Assembly (NCBI GenBank): GCA_026005175.1
Contig: BPKO01000001.1
Location: 930,001-994,000 of the forward strand
Direction of reading: 5' to 3'
Source of the DNA: Candidatus Tectimicrobiota bacterium
GTDB taxonomy: Bacteria > Tectomicrobia > Entotheonellia > Entotheonellales > Entotheonellaceae
DNA length: 64,000 nt
The translations under genes were made by a program, and so were the position numbers. Below the pieces are notes generated by a model. It ran no database searches and was not told where the DNA came from. It saw nothing but the letters and a program-made list of their open reading frames with translations. Within the stretch, counting starts at the first letter, position 1, and the number at the start of each line of letters is the position of its first letter. This document shows positions 1 through 9,085 of the stretch, piece after piece.

Positions 1-16
1 CGCGGCAGTCAAGGCC

Positions 17-943
17 GTGGACGTCATCTTCGTCACACATGGCCTAGATTCCAGGCTGTACTTTACCGACAGGGCGCACACGAGCGCCGAGGTGCGGGAT
101 CAGATCCGGACCCTTCCCGAGGCGCAACGCGCCAAGTTGCGCATGCTGTTTTCTACGGCGTGCTATGGCTCGACCCACATCAACGACTGGCTGCAAGCGG
201 GCTTTAAAGTCGTCTCGGGCTCCAAGCGCATCTATGCCGACAGCGCCCTGAGTTATCCGGCCTTCCTCGGCGCCTGGGCCCTAGGCCAATCCTTTGCCCA
301 GGCCGCTGCGGCAGCCAACGCGGCCGATCCGCTGCGGGTGCAGGACAAAGCAGCGATGGAAGTGCTGCGCCAGTGGAAGCATCCTTCTTGGCAGGACGTG
401 GACAGTACCCGGGTGGTGGGGGGCAACGGCGCCCTCACGATAAACAGTGCAGTGGTACCGTCCAGTACGCCCACCGTAGCCCGCACCGGGCTGGTTGGGG
501 GCAACGGCGGCAGAGACTTTGAGCGCTCCTGTGCTGCCGGTGAGGTCCTGGTAGGCCTCAAGGGCCGCAGCGGCTGGTGGCTGGATCAGGTCCAAGTGCA
601 GTGTGTGCGCATCGATGGCCAGGGGCGCTGGAGCAGTGGCGTGGTCACCCGGGGCAGCGCCGGGGGCAACGGGGGCAATCCCTTTACCCGCACCTGCAGT
701 TCGGGCTACGCGGTGGTGGGTTTTGACGGCAAGGCCGGCAGCTATGTCGATCGTCTCGAGCTGCGCTGCCGCAAGCTGACCGGCGCCTCTAGCACCAGTG
801 GCTCTGAAGTGGCGCTTGCTGCCGTTGGCGGCAACGGCGGCAGAGACTTTAGCGCCAAGCGCTGCCCGTCGTCGCGCCCGGCTGTGGGGATCTACGGCCG
901 CTCCGGCAGCTACGTCGACGCGTTTGGCCTGGTGTGCCGCTGA
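17..943 (+). CDS. Lectin-repeat protein with clan CD peptidase-like N-terminus (5' partial)
   Basis: The frame is open to the window edge, so the listed GTG is probably internal and the true start lies upstream. The first 120 residues contain VIFVTHG and FSTACYG, a His-Gly and an Ala-Cys pair spaced as in caspase/gingipain-type (clan CD) cysteine peptidases. The rest holds three repeats of the form GGNGG-x-x-F-(x)n-C-(x)n-VG-(x)n-GRSG-x-x-VD-(x)n-C at about residues 160, 215 and 270, plus a degenerate one near 137, resembling bacterial jacalin-like lectin repeats. Seen: the motifs and repeats. Inferred: a secreted or surface carbohydrate-binding protein with a peptidase-like head. Its last 95 bases overlap the apparent tail of the convergent VanZ gene, but that overlap disappears if the VanZ frameshift is corrected. 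Confidence 0.7.
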   Translation: MDVIFVTHGLDSRLYFTDRAHTSAEVRDQIRTLPEAQRAKLRMLFSTACYGSTHINDWLQAGFKVVSGSKRIYADSALSYPAFLGAWALGQSFAQAAAAANAADPLRVQDKAAMEVLRQWKHPSWQDVDSTRVVGGNGALTINSAVVPSSTPTVARTGLVGGNGGRDFERSCAAGEVLVGLKGRSGWWLDQVQVQCVRIDGQGRWSSGVVTRGSAGGNGGNPFTRTCSSGYAVVGFDGKAGSYVDRLELRCRKLTGASSTSGSEVALAAVGGNGGRDFSAKRCPSSRPAVGIYGRSGSYVDAFGLVCR

Positions 944-1012
944 GCGGACTGTCCTGGGCTGCCTGCTTGGCCTCTGGCTTGCCACCGAGGGATAGCAATC
1001 CAGAACGGAGGG

Positions 1013-2234
1013 CTATGGTGACCCCGGTGGCGAGCCCCTGGCGGGCGGACTGGCCGCGGAAGCCTGGCGAGAAGCGCGCACCGCGGCCAGCTGCAGATGG
1101 TAGAGAAGGCCGCCGTATCCCCCCCGCTGCGGTGGCCAGCAGCAGCGCCGCGAGGCTGGCCCCGTGTTGGGGGTGAAAGCCGCGCGCCGCTTCCAGCACC
1201 GCTCCCGTTACCGCACTTGCCAGGAGCGCCCTCCCCAGAGAAGACCACAGTCGCCCACGGCGCCGGCCGCGGCTTTCGGCTACCAGGTAGCCAAAGAGGG
1301 TAAACGCGGCGAGGGACTCGAGCAGGCGCAACAGCGGCACCACCGCCGGAATGTCGGCCAGGTCGGCCAGCCCCAGGCTGCCGCGCCAGGGCTGCGGCGT
1401 CCAGGGCCAGGGCCACAGGGCCATCAGGCCCAAATAGGCGCCATACAGGGGCCAGAGGCGCCGCAGGACGAGGCCTTCGAAGCGCCGCTCGGCCCCTGGT
1501 GCCAGCGACAAGCCCCGGGTTTGCACCGCGGTGGCCAGTGCCAGGCCCAGGGCGCTGGCCAGCAGGAAGCGCGGCTGCTGCGGCAGTCGCGGCATCACGC
1601 CCACCAAGAACCACAGCGCCACTGCCAGAGACAGCAAGATCGGGGACAGCACCCGCGCCGGCTGCAGGCGGTGGCGCCACACCGCCGCCAGGATCACGCT
1701 GCCGCAGAGGCCAAGCAGCGGTGCCAGTCCCAGCCGCGTGCCTTCTTTTCCCGCGGCCAGGCTATGCAGCCACAGCAGGGGCAGCAGCAAGTAGAAGACC
1801 TGCATCAGGGGCAGCTCCAGTGCCAGCTGCCCTACCAGCCGCGCGTGCAGGTGCCGCCGCAGGCGCTCGTAGAGCCCTGCCCCCAGCCAGCAACCTAAGC
1901 TGTTGGCCAGCACGTCCAGCAGGCTGCTGTAGCGGCCAGGGAGCAGGAGCTGCGCCAGCTCGGCACAAGTGCTGACCGCCAGGCCAAAGGCCGCAGCCGA
2001 AGGGCGGCGGGGGAGGTCTTGGTGCCGCCAGGCATAGAAAAATCCCAGCGGCAAGAAAAAGACCAAGTTGGTGGCCAAGTCAAAGGGATTGCCGTGCCAG
2101 AGCAGGCGCGGCCGCGCCGGCCAGTGAAAGCGAAACGGGGCCAGGGTCACGGCGGCAATGATGCCCAGCAAATACCCCAGGAGGGCCAGGCGCAGGCGGG
2201 CCGTCGCTCGCGCCGCCGGCGTGTCAGGCAGCAT
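1013..2234 (-). CDS. VanZ-like membrane protein, two VanZ units (3' frameshift)
   Basis: The first unit (about residues 15-130) has the VanZ hallmarks: an N-terminal membrane segment, NPFDLATNLVFFLPLGF and later LLPGRYSSLLDVLANSLG. A second, diverged unit near the C-terminus ends EAARGFHPQHGASLA. Ten or more hydrophobic segments are visible. VanZ-family proteins are integral membrane proteins of poorly defined role; some give teicoplanin resistance. The raw frame runs on to 849 with arginine/proline-rich nonsense after a run of seven C (near 1119-1125). Removing one base there gives a tail that stops at TAG 1013-1015, which I use as the end. The start is the ATG 8 bases after the methyltransferase stop, so the two genes are almost certainly co-transcribed. 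Confidence 0.75.
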
Positions 2235-2242
2235 GGAGAGCA

Positions 2243-3364
2243 CTACGTGTCGCCGCGGCCAAAGACCAGGACGTGCGTGTACAGGCCGCCATGGCGCACT
2301 TCCAAGTCGTGCTGCACCACCCCGGGAAGGTGCTGCTGCAGCAGCTTGGGCCGCGCCGTCATCGCCACCAGCGTGGTCCACGGCCAGCGGGCCAGGTTGC
2401 GGCCAAAGGCCTGGTACAGGCGGGCGACTTTCCGTGTTGAGCCCATGCGGATGCCGTAGGGCACGTTGACCACCAGACGGTCGGCAGCCAGGCAGGCGGT
2501 GGTGGCGTCGGCCTGCAGCAGCTGCAGGGCAACGCCCGCCGCAGCGGCGTTGTCCCGCGCGCCGGCCAGAAAGCGAGGGCTGATTTCGTAGCCCAGCAGC
2601 CGCAGGGGCAAGTGACGGGCCGGGTACCGCGCCAGCGCCGCTTGCCAGCAGGCAGGGTTGTGCCAGGGAAAGCGCTGGAAGGCAAACGGCCGCAGGTTGG
2701 GCAGGCGGCAAGCGTAGCGGGCGGCTTCGATGAGGATGGTGCCCGAGCCGCACATGGGGTCAAGAAGCGTCTCTTCTGCGTGCCAGCCTGCCAGGCGCAC
2801 CAGGGCGTAGGCAATCGGCGGTTTCAGCGCCGCCGGGTGGGCAAAGCGCCGGTAAGGGCGCTCGGCCAGGCTGGTCAGGCCGGTGGTGTCGAGGGCAAAC
2901 CAGAAGCGGTCGTCGCGCGCTTCGAGGCGAAAAATCACCTCCGGGGCGTCCAAGTTAACGGGCGGACGCCGGCCGCGCTGGCGCTGGTAACTCTCGAGAA
3001 GGGCTTGCCCGGCAACGCGGGCGAGGTCTTGCGAGGTAAAGGGATGCTCGCCCTGGCGCGTGGCGCGCACCGCCAGCGGCTGCTCGGGAGCCAGCAGGTC
3101 GGCCACGCGCAGCGCCACCAGCTGCGCGTAAAGGGCTTCCAGGGTGGTCAGCGTGCCACGGTACAGGAGCAAGTAAACGCGGTAGAGGGACTGGGCAAAC
3201 AGGTTGAGCACGCACACCGTCTCCTCGTCACCCGGCAAGCCTACCAGTCCCGGGTGCTCGACCCAGCCCTGCTGTCCAGTCAGTTCGGCCAGCTCCTGCA
3301 AAGCCACGGCTTCCAGGCCGGGCGTGGTGGTAGCCAGGAGGGTGTGGGAAGGGGGCATGGCCAT
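2243..3364 (-). CDS. THUMP-domain class I SAM-dependent RNA methyltransferase
   Basis: 373 residues. The N-terminal half (about 1-150) has the ferredoxin-like plus THUMP arrangement (TTPGLEAVALQEL at the start, later FTSQDLARVAGQALL), used to bind structured RNA. The C-terminal half is a Rossmann methyltransferase with DPMCGSGTILIEAA (SAM-binding motif I, about 225-238) and NVPYG (about 310) in place of the usual NPPYG catalytic motif of N2-guanine methyltransferases. This architecture matches the TrmN/Trm14 and RlmL N-terminal families, so m2G formation in tRNA or 23S rRNA is the likely reaction; which RNA cannot be told. NVPYG instead of NPPYG is a mild departure. It is the middle gene of a three-gene minus-strand operon. 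Confidence 0.85.
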   Translation of the reverse strand: MAMPPSHTLLATTTPGLEAVALQELAELTGQQGWVEHPGLVGLPGDEETVCVLNLFAQSLYRVYLLLYRGTLTTLEALYAQLVALRVADLLAPEQPLAVRATRQGEHPFTSQDLARVAGQALLESYQRQRGRRPPVNLDAPEVIFRLEARDDRFWFALDTTGLTSLAERPYRRFAHPAALKPPIAYALVRLAGWHAEETLLDPMCGSGTILIEAARYACRLPNLRPFAFQRFPWHNPACWQAALARYPARHLPLRLLGYEISPRFLAGARDNAAAAGVALQLLQADATTACLAADRLVVNVPYGIRMGSTRKVARLYQAFGRNLARWPWTTLVAMTARPKLLQQHLPGVVQHDLEVRHGGLYTHVLVFGRGDT

Positions 3365-3441
3365 GCTCTATTCATAGCCCACCGCGGTGGCCAGAGGCAA
3401 GCCGTGGGTGACGCCAGAGCGGCCGCGAAAGGTGGCAGCGC

Positions 3442-3768
3442 CTAGTTGCTGCGCCGGGTAGGGGCCTGCTCGGGGCTGTAAATGGCCTGGCTCGAAGCCG
3501 TATAGCCCGCGGTGAGGCCGTGGCTGAAGCCCACGCAGATCCCGGTGAGCAGCCAGGCCAAGGCATCATCACCAAGGGAGACGGTGTAGCGGGTCTCGGT
3601 GCCCTCTTCGGCACCCAGCACTTCACGGTTAAAGCGCGGGATCGGGGGGCCCCGCTGGACGATGGTCACCCGGTGCCAGCGCTCGCCCAGCTGCACCTCG
3701 ATGGGAAAGTGGAGCCGCTGCTTCACTTCCTGGATCAGGGCCTCGAGTCGCTCGCGTTTGCTGGCCAT
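3442..3768 (-). CDS. Hypothetical protein, 108 aa
   Basis: I do not recognise this protein. It is a small mostly soluble protein with a charged helical start (ASKRERLEALIQEVKQRL), a beta-rich middle and one moderately hydrophobic stretch (ALAWLLTGICVGFSHGLTAG, about residues 69-88). Codon use is GC3-rich like its neighbours. It is the first gene of the operon with the RNA methyltransferase and VanZ, and an extended -10 promoter lies about 75 bases upstream of its ATG. No function is proposed. Confidence 0.6.
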   Translation of the reverse strand: MASKRERLEALIQEVKQRLHFPIEVQLGERWHRVTIVQRGPPIPRFNREVLGAEEGTETRYTVSLGDDALAWLLTGICVGFSHGLTAGYTASSQAIYSPEQAPTRRSN

Positions 3769-3840
3769 CCTCTGCGCCTCCCGTGCTCCAGAGCCGCCGC
3801 CCTGCCCGCGCGCGCACGCGTCGCCCCCTGCACCTTAATA

Positions 3841-3849
3841 ATTGTAGCA
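3841..3849 (-). promoter_or_regulatory. Extended -10 promoter for the hypothetical-methyltransferase-VanZ operon
   Basis: On the minus strand the sequence reads TGC-TACAAT, a TGn extended -10 element with five of six bases of the -10 consensus, in a short A/T-rich island about 75 bases before the ATG at 3768. No convincing -35 box is visible, as is common for extended -10 promoters. Confidence 0.45.
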
Positions 3850-3955
3850 GGCAGCGCGCTTTTGGGGAGAAAGACGCGCTTGCCGCGGCCGGCGCCAAGG
3901 GCTCAAGTTTCTGTGCTGGCTTGCCGATAGGGCGGGGTGTCGTGCCGCTACCTGC

Positions 3956-5343
3956 ATGGAGACCGCCATGGCCAGTCCGTCCCCCTCGGTGATTCCCAAC
4001 CGGCGCACGGCGCCCCGCGTGCGGCTGCGCTTCCCGCTGCGCTTTTGCTGCCAGCACCGCCCGGATGTCTTGTTCTCGGGGGTCACCGAGAACATCAGCG
4101 CCTCTGGCATCCTGTTTGCTACCGAAGAGCGCGTCGATGTGGCCACTTCTCTCAAGCTCTTCATCGACGCCCTACCCGGCGACCGCCAGGCGCGGCAGCT
4201 CAGCGCCGTGGTCATCCGCACGGAGATCGACGAAGCGCGCCACCGCTATTACATCGGGGCCAAGTTTACCCACCTCAGCGACGCGGACCGCCAGCAGATC
4301 CAGGCGGCCTTGCAGGCCACCGACATCATGGGGCTATTGCGGCTGGCGGGCAAAAAAGAGGCGTCTGACTTGCACCTGGCGGCCAATCACCCCCCGCTGG
4401 TACGCATCGCCGGCCAGCTTATGCCGCTGCGCCGCACGCCCCTTTCGGGGGGCCCGATCTGCGGGACATGATCTATACCCTGCTCGAAGAGCGCCACCGC
4501 CAGGTGTTCGAGCGCGACCTGGAGCTCGACTTTTCGATCTCCGTCGAGCCTACCCTGCGCTACCGCGTCAACGTGCACATGCAGCGCGGCAACGTGGAAG
4601 CCGCCTTCCGCCGCATCGAACCCGCCGTGCGCTCTATCGCCGAGCTCAACCTGCCTGCCATCGTCAAGCGCTTTGCCGAGTTTCCCGAAGGGTTGGTGCT
4701 GGTGACCGGCCCCACCGGGGCGGGCAAGACCACCACCGTGGCGGCCATGGTCGAGCACATCAACACCACCCGCAGCGCGGTCGTCATCACCCTGGAAAAC
4801 CCCATCGAGTACTTGTTCACTTACAAGCGCAGCGTCATCAAGCAGCGCGAAATCGGCACCGACACCCACTCTTATCCCGTGGCGCTGCGCGAGGCGATGC
4901 GCCAGGACCCCGACGTCATCGTCATTGGCGAGGTGCGCGACCAGGAAACGATGAAAGCGGCGCTCGACGCTGCCGAAACCGGCCACTTGGTGCTGGCGAC
5001 GTTTGCTGCGGCCAACGCCACGCAGTCGATTTTGCGCACCTTCCACTTCTTTCCCAAAGACCGCCAGCAGGAAATCCAGCTGCAGCTGGCCAACTGCCTG
5101 CGCGGCATCGTCTCCCTGCGCCTGCTGCAGCGCGCCGACCAGGCTGGCCCTGGTTCCCGCCACCGAAGTGCTCGTTTGCACCGACGCCGTGGCCAACATG
5201 ATCCGCAGCGGCTCCATCGAGATGATTCCTTCGGCCATCCCAGACCGGCGGTCGCCTACGGCATGCATACCTTTGCCGCCTCGATGCGCGAGCTCTGGAT
5301 GGCCGGGCTCATCAGCCGCCAGGCGCTGGCCACTTTCAGCTGA
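3956..5343 (+). CDS. PilZ domain fused to PilT/PilU-type pilus retraction ATPase (three frameshifts)
   Basis: Residues 10-120 are a PilZ domain with both cyclic-di-GMP motifs: the arginine pair in NRRTAPRVRLR and NISASG (N-x-S-x-x-G). This runs straight into a PilT-type ATPase: ASDLHL, Walker A GPTGAGKTTT, Asp box TLENPIEY, Walker B DPDVIVIGEVRD, and GHLVLATFAAANATQSILR where PilT has a second histidine (TLHT) and PilU has LHANNANQ. The protein would power pilus retraction at the inner membrane, gated by c-di-GMP through its own PilZ head (inference). The frame changes at 4447-4455 (G6C3), near 5140 and near 5250; conserved PilT sequence continues in each frame, so sequencing error or recent decay are both possible. 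It converges with the PEP-CTERM gene. Confidence 0.75.
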
Positions 5344-6119
5344 GCCGCCCGCGGCGGCTCAGCTGCCCGCCGTAGACCAGCAGTCCCAGCCCGGTGGCCA
5401 TAAGCAGCCAGGTACCGGGTTCGGGGATTGGCTGCGCCGGCAGGTTGGCCTCACTCAGGTCCGTACCGTACTGGAAGCTGACGTGCAGGATGTCGGCCAG
5501 CGTCAGGGCCCCTGCACCCCGGTGAGGGTAAACAGCACGCTTGAGCGGATAAGCGGCTCGTGCGCCAGCCCGCCGTTGGGATTAAAAGTAGGATCGGCGG
5601 CGATAAGGCCAAAGTTGATGCCATCGACGGCCAGCGGATCGTCGAGGTTGGAGCCTCCAAAGTTGGCCGCCCCGCCGATGTAGCCGGCACTGGCAATCCC
5701 GTAGGTCGCTCCGCCGGGAAAGCTGCCAGTGTCGTAGCGAAACTCGCCCCCCACGTCGGTAACTCCGACGCAGGAAGCCGCGTTGCACTGGTCCTGCCTG
5801 CACGATGATGGCCCCGTCGGGCAGCAGCGCTGACACCGGGGTCAGCGTGGGGACTGCCGCTGAGAGAGAAAAAGATGCCGGTCAGCACGTTGCCGGGCAC
5901 GTCCTGGCCATCGTGCGGCGGCGCCGTGTTGACCAGTAAAATGGTGAGCGTATCCCCCGAGATGGTGAAGGTGGCCGAAGCGCTAAGCGCCACCCCACCG
6001 GCGCCGCTTCCCGAGGCGGTAAAGGTAAGCGAGGTGGCCCTGGCCAGCGAAGCACCAAGCCCCAGTCCCGCGGCCAGGACAAACGTCACCAGCCGACACC
6101 GACGCTTGCGCGTTCCCAT
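5336..6119 (-). CDS. PEP-CTERM exosortase-dependent surface protein (frameshifted)
   Basis: Starts at the ATG preceded by GGAGG (minus strand). It has a signal peptide (RKRRCRLVTFVLAAGLGLG, cleavage near ARA-TS), then a beta-rich domain containing SATFTISGDTLTILLVNT, TLTPVSALLPDG, DVGGEFRYDTGSFPGGATYG and NPNGGLAHEPLIRSSVLFTL. After the last frameshift the sequence continues LTLADILHVSFQYGTDL and ends with the sorting signal IPEPGTWLLMATGLGLLVYG followed by basic residues: PEP motif, transmembrane helix, Arg cluster. The protein is exported, processed by an exosortase and placed on the cell surface. Three frameshifts (near 5506-5512, about 5780 and about 5860) interrupt it; the first is at GGGCCCC. 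The exosortase gene is not in this window. Confidence 0.7.
5337..5365. terminator. 13-bp perfect hairpin over two convergent stop codons
   Basis: CAGCTGAGCCGCC (5337-5349) pairs perfectly with GGCGGCTCAGCTG (5353-5365) around a CGC loop. It covers the stop codon of the PilZ-PilT gene and the last codons and stop of the convergent PEP-CTERM gene. There is no U-tract on either side, so it would be an atypical intrinsic terminator or a transcript-end stabiliser acting in both directions. Confidence 0.45.
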
Positions 6120-6250
6120 CTGCGTGCCTCCTTCTTGCGGTGTTGGGTTCCCTGCTGGCCAGGGATGCAAGCAAAGGCCGTGCCAGTCCCTGGGAGAGGG
6201 GCAAGTGCCCTAAACGCAAAGGATGCTGGCGAGGGAGAGGAGGCGGGCAG

Positions 6251-6285
6251 GTCTCAGGGGCGAGACCTGAGCCCGCCCCTGAGAC
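6251..6285 (-). terminator. Hairpin between the rhodanese and PEP-CTERM genes, with an alternative fold
   Basis: GTCTCAGGGGCG (6251-6262) and CGCCCCTGAGAC (6274-6285) form a 12-bp perfect stem with an 11-nt loop, 46 bases beyond the stop codon of the rhodanese gene and in the leader of the PEP-CTERM gene. A second stem, AGGTCTC (6249-6255) with GAGACCT (6262-6268), uses part of the same bases and cannot form together with it. No U-tract follows. A terminator or attenuator role is inferred. Confidence 0.4.
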
Positions 6286-6330
6286 GAGGCGACAGGACAA
6301 GTCCCCTGCCGGGAGCGTGCCCGGTAGGGG

Positions 6331-7178
6331 TTACAAAACAAGGGGCGTGTCGTCGCGGTTAGCCCACTCGGCCATCGAGGCGTCGTAGTTCCGCACCCGC
6401 TCGTAGCCCAGAAGCTTTAGGACGAACAGTCCGTGCGCCGCACGGATGCCGCCCTGTCAATAGGTAATGATTTCTTTGTCCGGCGTGACGCCGGGCCCGC
6501 TTCGAGCATGGCCCGCAGCTCCTCTGCCGGCTTGAACGTCTGGTGCCGGTCGGCGGTCACAAAATTGAGCCACTCCAGGTGCACAGCGCCCGGGATGCGG
6601 CCCACCCGCCGGTTGCCGCGGTCATTGGTGCCGTTCCACTCGCCGTCAGAGCGCACATCGAGGAAGACCACCTGCGGGTCGCCGATTTTCGCCTTGGCAT
6701 CCTCTAGTGTGCACAGCAAGTCCGGGTTGGCCCGCGGGGTGAAGGTCACCGAGGGCAAGGGAGGGCGGTCGATCGACAGCGGCCGCTTCTCGTCGAACCA
6801 CTTTTTCCAGCCGCCGTTGAGCACTTTGACCTGGCTATGGCCGTAGTAGTTGAGCACCCACCACAGCCGTGCCGCCCACAGGCTGCCGTTGCTGTCGTAA
6901 GCAACGACCAAGGTGTCGTCGCCAATGCCCATGCTTTCCATGACCGCTTTCATGGTCTCCGGCGGTGCCACGTGGGGGTGCTTGACGGGGTCTTTGGGGT
7001 AGTCGGGGTGCTTGATGTAGTGGTGCACGCGGATGCCCACCGCGTTAGGAATATGGGCCCGCCGGTAGGCGTCGAAGGGATCGCAGTCGACGATGCGCAG
7101 GCCCGGATCGTCAAGGTGTGCTTCCAGCCACGCGGTGTCCACCAGCAGCTCGGGATGGGCATAAGTCGTGGTCGTCAT
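6331..7178 (-). CDS. Two-domain rhodanese sulfurtransferase with probable selenocysteine in the active site (one frameshift)
   Basis: Two rhodanese domains (about 5-130 and 150-282), as in thiosulfate and 3-mercaptopyruvate sulfurtransferases: the first has IVDCDPFDAYRRAHIPNA, the second VVFLDVRSDGEWNG. The catalytic loop normally reads C-x-x-G-x-R; here the codon is UGA (6457-6459), giving EIITY-UGA-QGGIRAAHGLFVLKLLG and then ASMAEWANRDDTPLVL before the true TAA (6331-6333). A perfect hairpin follows the UGA (6430-6446). One base is missing at GGGCCC (6493-6498), so the uncorrected frame ends early at 6417. The protein would transfer sulfane sulfur through a Se-persulfide intermediate. It lies 42 bases downstream of the fused ETF gene on the same strand, so they are probably co-transcribed. 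Confidence 0.8.
6430..6446 (-). promoter_or_regulatory. SECIS-like hairpin after the rhodanese UGA
   Basis: On the minus strand UCCGUGC-GGC-GCACGGA is a perfect 7-bp stem with a GGC loop. It starts 10 nt after the UGA and its loop begins 17 nt after it. Bacterial SECIS elements need a stem-loop just downstream of the UGA with G at the first or second loop position; the E. coli fdhF loop (GGUC) starts about 18 nt after its UGA. The hairpin lies in conserved codons (I-R-A-A-H-G), so part of it could be coincidental. Confidence 0.6.
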
Positions 7179-7220
7179 ACCCTCGCTCCTCTACACAGTG
7201 CGCTTCGGGGGCCGGTACGC

Positions 7221-9022
7221 TCAGCCCTGCGGGGGCTTGACTTGCACTCCGGCTTCTTTGATCGCCTTGACCAGCAAGGGCACGCAGGCGGCCCAGTCGG
7301 CCACGATGCCCACGTCGGCCGAGGCGAAGATGGGCGCTTCGGGGTCGGTGTTGATGGCCAGCACCGTCTGTGCCGCCTGGATGCCGCAGGTGTGGTTGAA
7401 CTTGCCGCTGAGGGCCAGGGCAACATAGAGGTTGGGGGCAATGCTGCGGCCGGTGATGCCCACCTGCCGCGAGCGCGGCAGCCAGCCCTTGTCGGTGACT
7501 TTGCGGGTGGCGGCCAGCTCGGCACCCAGGACCGCCAGCAGCGGGTCGAGCTCACGGTAGCGCTCGGGGGGAATGGCGCAGCCCACGCCCACCACGTGCG
7601 TGGCCAGCGCCAGCGCATCGAGCTGATCGTTTTGCTGCTGCGACAGCAGGCGCAGCCGCGACTGCGGCGCCACGGTGTGGACTTCCACCGGCGGCGTGGC
7701 TGGCGGGCGCGGCTGGCGCCGCGGCAGCACGCCGGGGCGGACGGTGGCCATCTGCACCAGAGACGAAGCGCGGATGGCCGCCACCAGCCGCCCGCCAAAG
7801 GCCGGCTTCCAGCACACCAGTCGCTGCCGGTCCACTTCCAGGGCAATGGCGTCACCGGTGAGGCCGGCGCCCAGGCGGGCGGCCACGCGCGCTGCCACCC
7901 ATCGCGTCCCCAGGAGGTGCTGGGGGCCAGGATGGCCCAAGGTGGCTCCTGGGTGCACCAGCGGGCAACGAAGCGTGCGGCGTCTTCGGCCACCGGCGCC
8001 GGCTCAAGGCGCAAGACGTGCGTGGCGCCCCACGCGTACAGTTGCTCTGGGGTGGGGGCTTGCGGCGTACTCACCTGGACGGCCACCACGCGAGCGGCGA
8101 CGTGCGTGGCCAGCTCGGCAGCAGTGCCGAGCAGCTCGTGCGCGCTGCCCAGGCGGTCGGGCTCGAGCAGCACCACGATACAGGTCGTTGGCCGGGCCAC
8201 GGGGTCGGGCACCTGTTCGCGGGCCGCCTGGCGGGTGGCGGCAAACGCCCCGCGGGCCTTGAGGATGGCTACCGCTTCTGCCACCTGCGCTTCCAGTGGT
8301 CCTTGCAAGAGGCGGCGGGCGCGCTTGACCTCCAGCACTTTGGTCTCGCCCACCCAGGTGGGGCTCCCCGCCTGTCCCCAGGGGCCTGGCCCCAGCTCGG
8401 CGGCGCTGAGAGTGGTGATGCGGGCCGCGTCGACCGCCAAGCGGTCTTCGCGGTCCACTTTGGCCGGCGGGCACAGGCGCTCGGCCGTTGACAGCACCGC
8501 CGGCAGGGTCACTTCGGCTTCCACCCAGGCGTCGTCGTGCTCGCATCTTAGCCGCAGACGCCCGTCGTCGAAGTCGAGCGCGCGCACGGGGCCGGCAAAG
8601 GGGTAGCCGAGCAGCTCGGCCAGCTCTGGTCCCACCTGTCCGGTGTCGGCGTCGACGGAGTTCTTGCCCACCAGGATGAGGTCAAAGGGCCCCAGGCGCT
8701 CGAGGGCAGCGGCCAGCGCCCGCGCCGTGGCCAGAGTGTCGGAGCCGGCAAACGCCGGGTCGCTAATCAGCACCCCGTGGTCGGCGCCCCAGGCCACGCC
8801 CCAGCGGATGACGTCCTCGGCGGCCGGCGGCCCCAGGGTGATGACCGTGCAGGTCCCTCCGGTTTTCTGGGCCAGTTCTACGCCCTTGCTCACCGCCCGC
8901 TGGCAATAGGGGTTCATGGTAAGTTCGACGCCTTCGCGCTTCAGGCGACCGTCCGGGCCAAGCTGCATCTCTTCGAACTTCGGGACCTGTTTGACGAGCG
9001 CTGCGATGCGCAGTGGCTTCAT
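7221..9022 (-). CDS. Fused electron transfer flavoprotein, beta then alpha subunit (one frameshift)
   Basis: Residues 1-260 are an EtfB subunit (KPLRIAALVKQVPKFEEM, LTMNPYCQRAVSKGVELAQK, GKNSVDADTGQVGPELAELL). From about 275 the chain continues without a stop into an EtfA subunit, ending with the FAD-binding region GRSIAPNLYVALALSGKFNH and AINTDPEAPIFASADVGIVAD. EtfAB passes electrons from acyl-CoA or amine dehydrogenases to the quinone pool. The two are normally separate genes; here they are one polypeptide of about 600 residues. The frame slips near 7900 between LAPSTSWGRD and AARVAARLGAGLTGDA, both clearly EtfA. The ATG at 9022 has GAGGG upstream and is chosen over an upstream ATG at 9055. 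A rhodanese gene follows in the same operon. Confidence 0.85.
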
Positions 9023-9085
9023 GATCGACCCTCTCGCTGTAGGATGCGGCCTCAAGGCCCTGTGGCCCGCGGCTGGCTTGCACCC

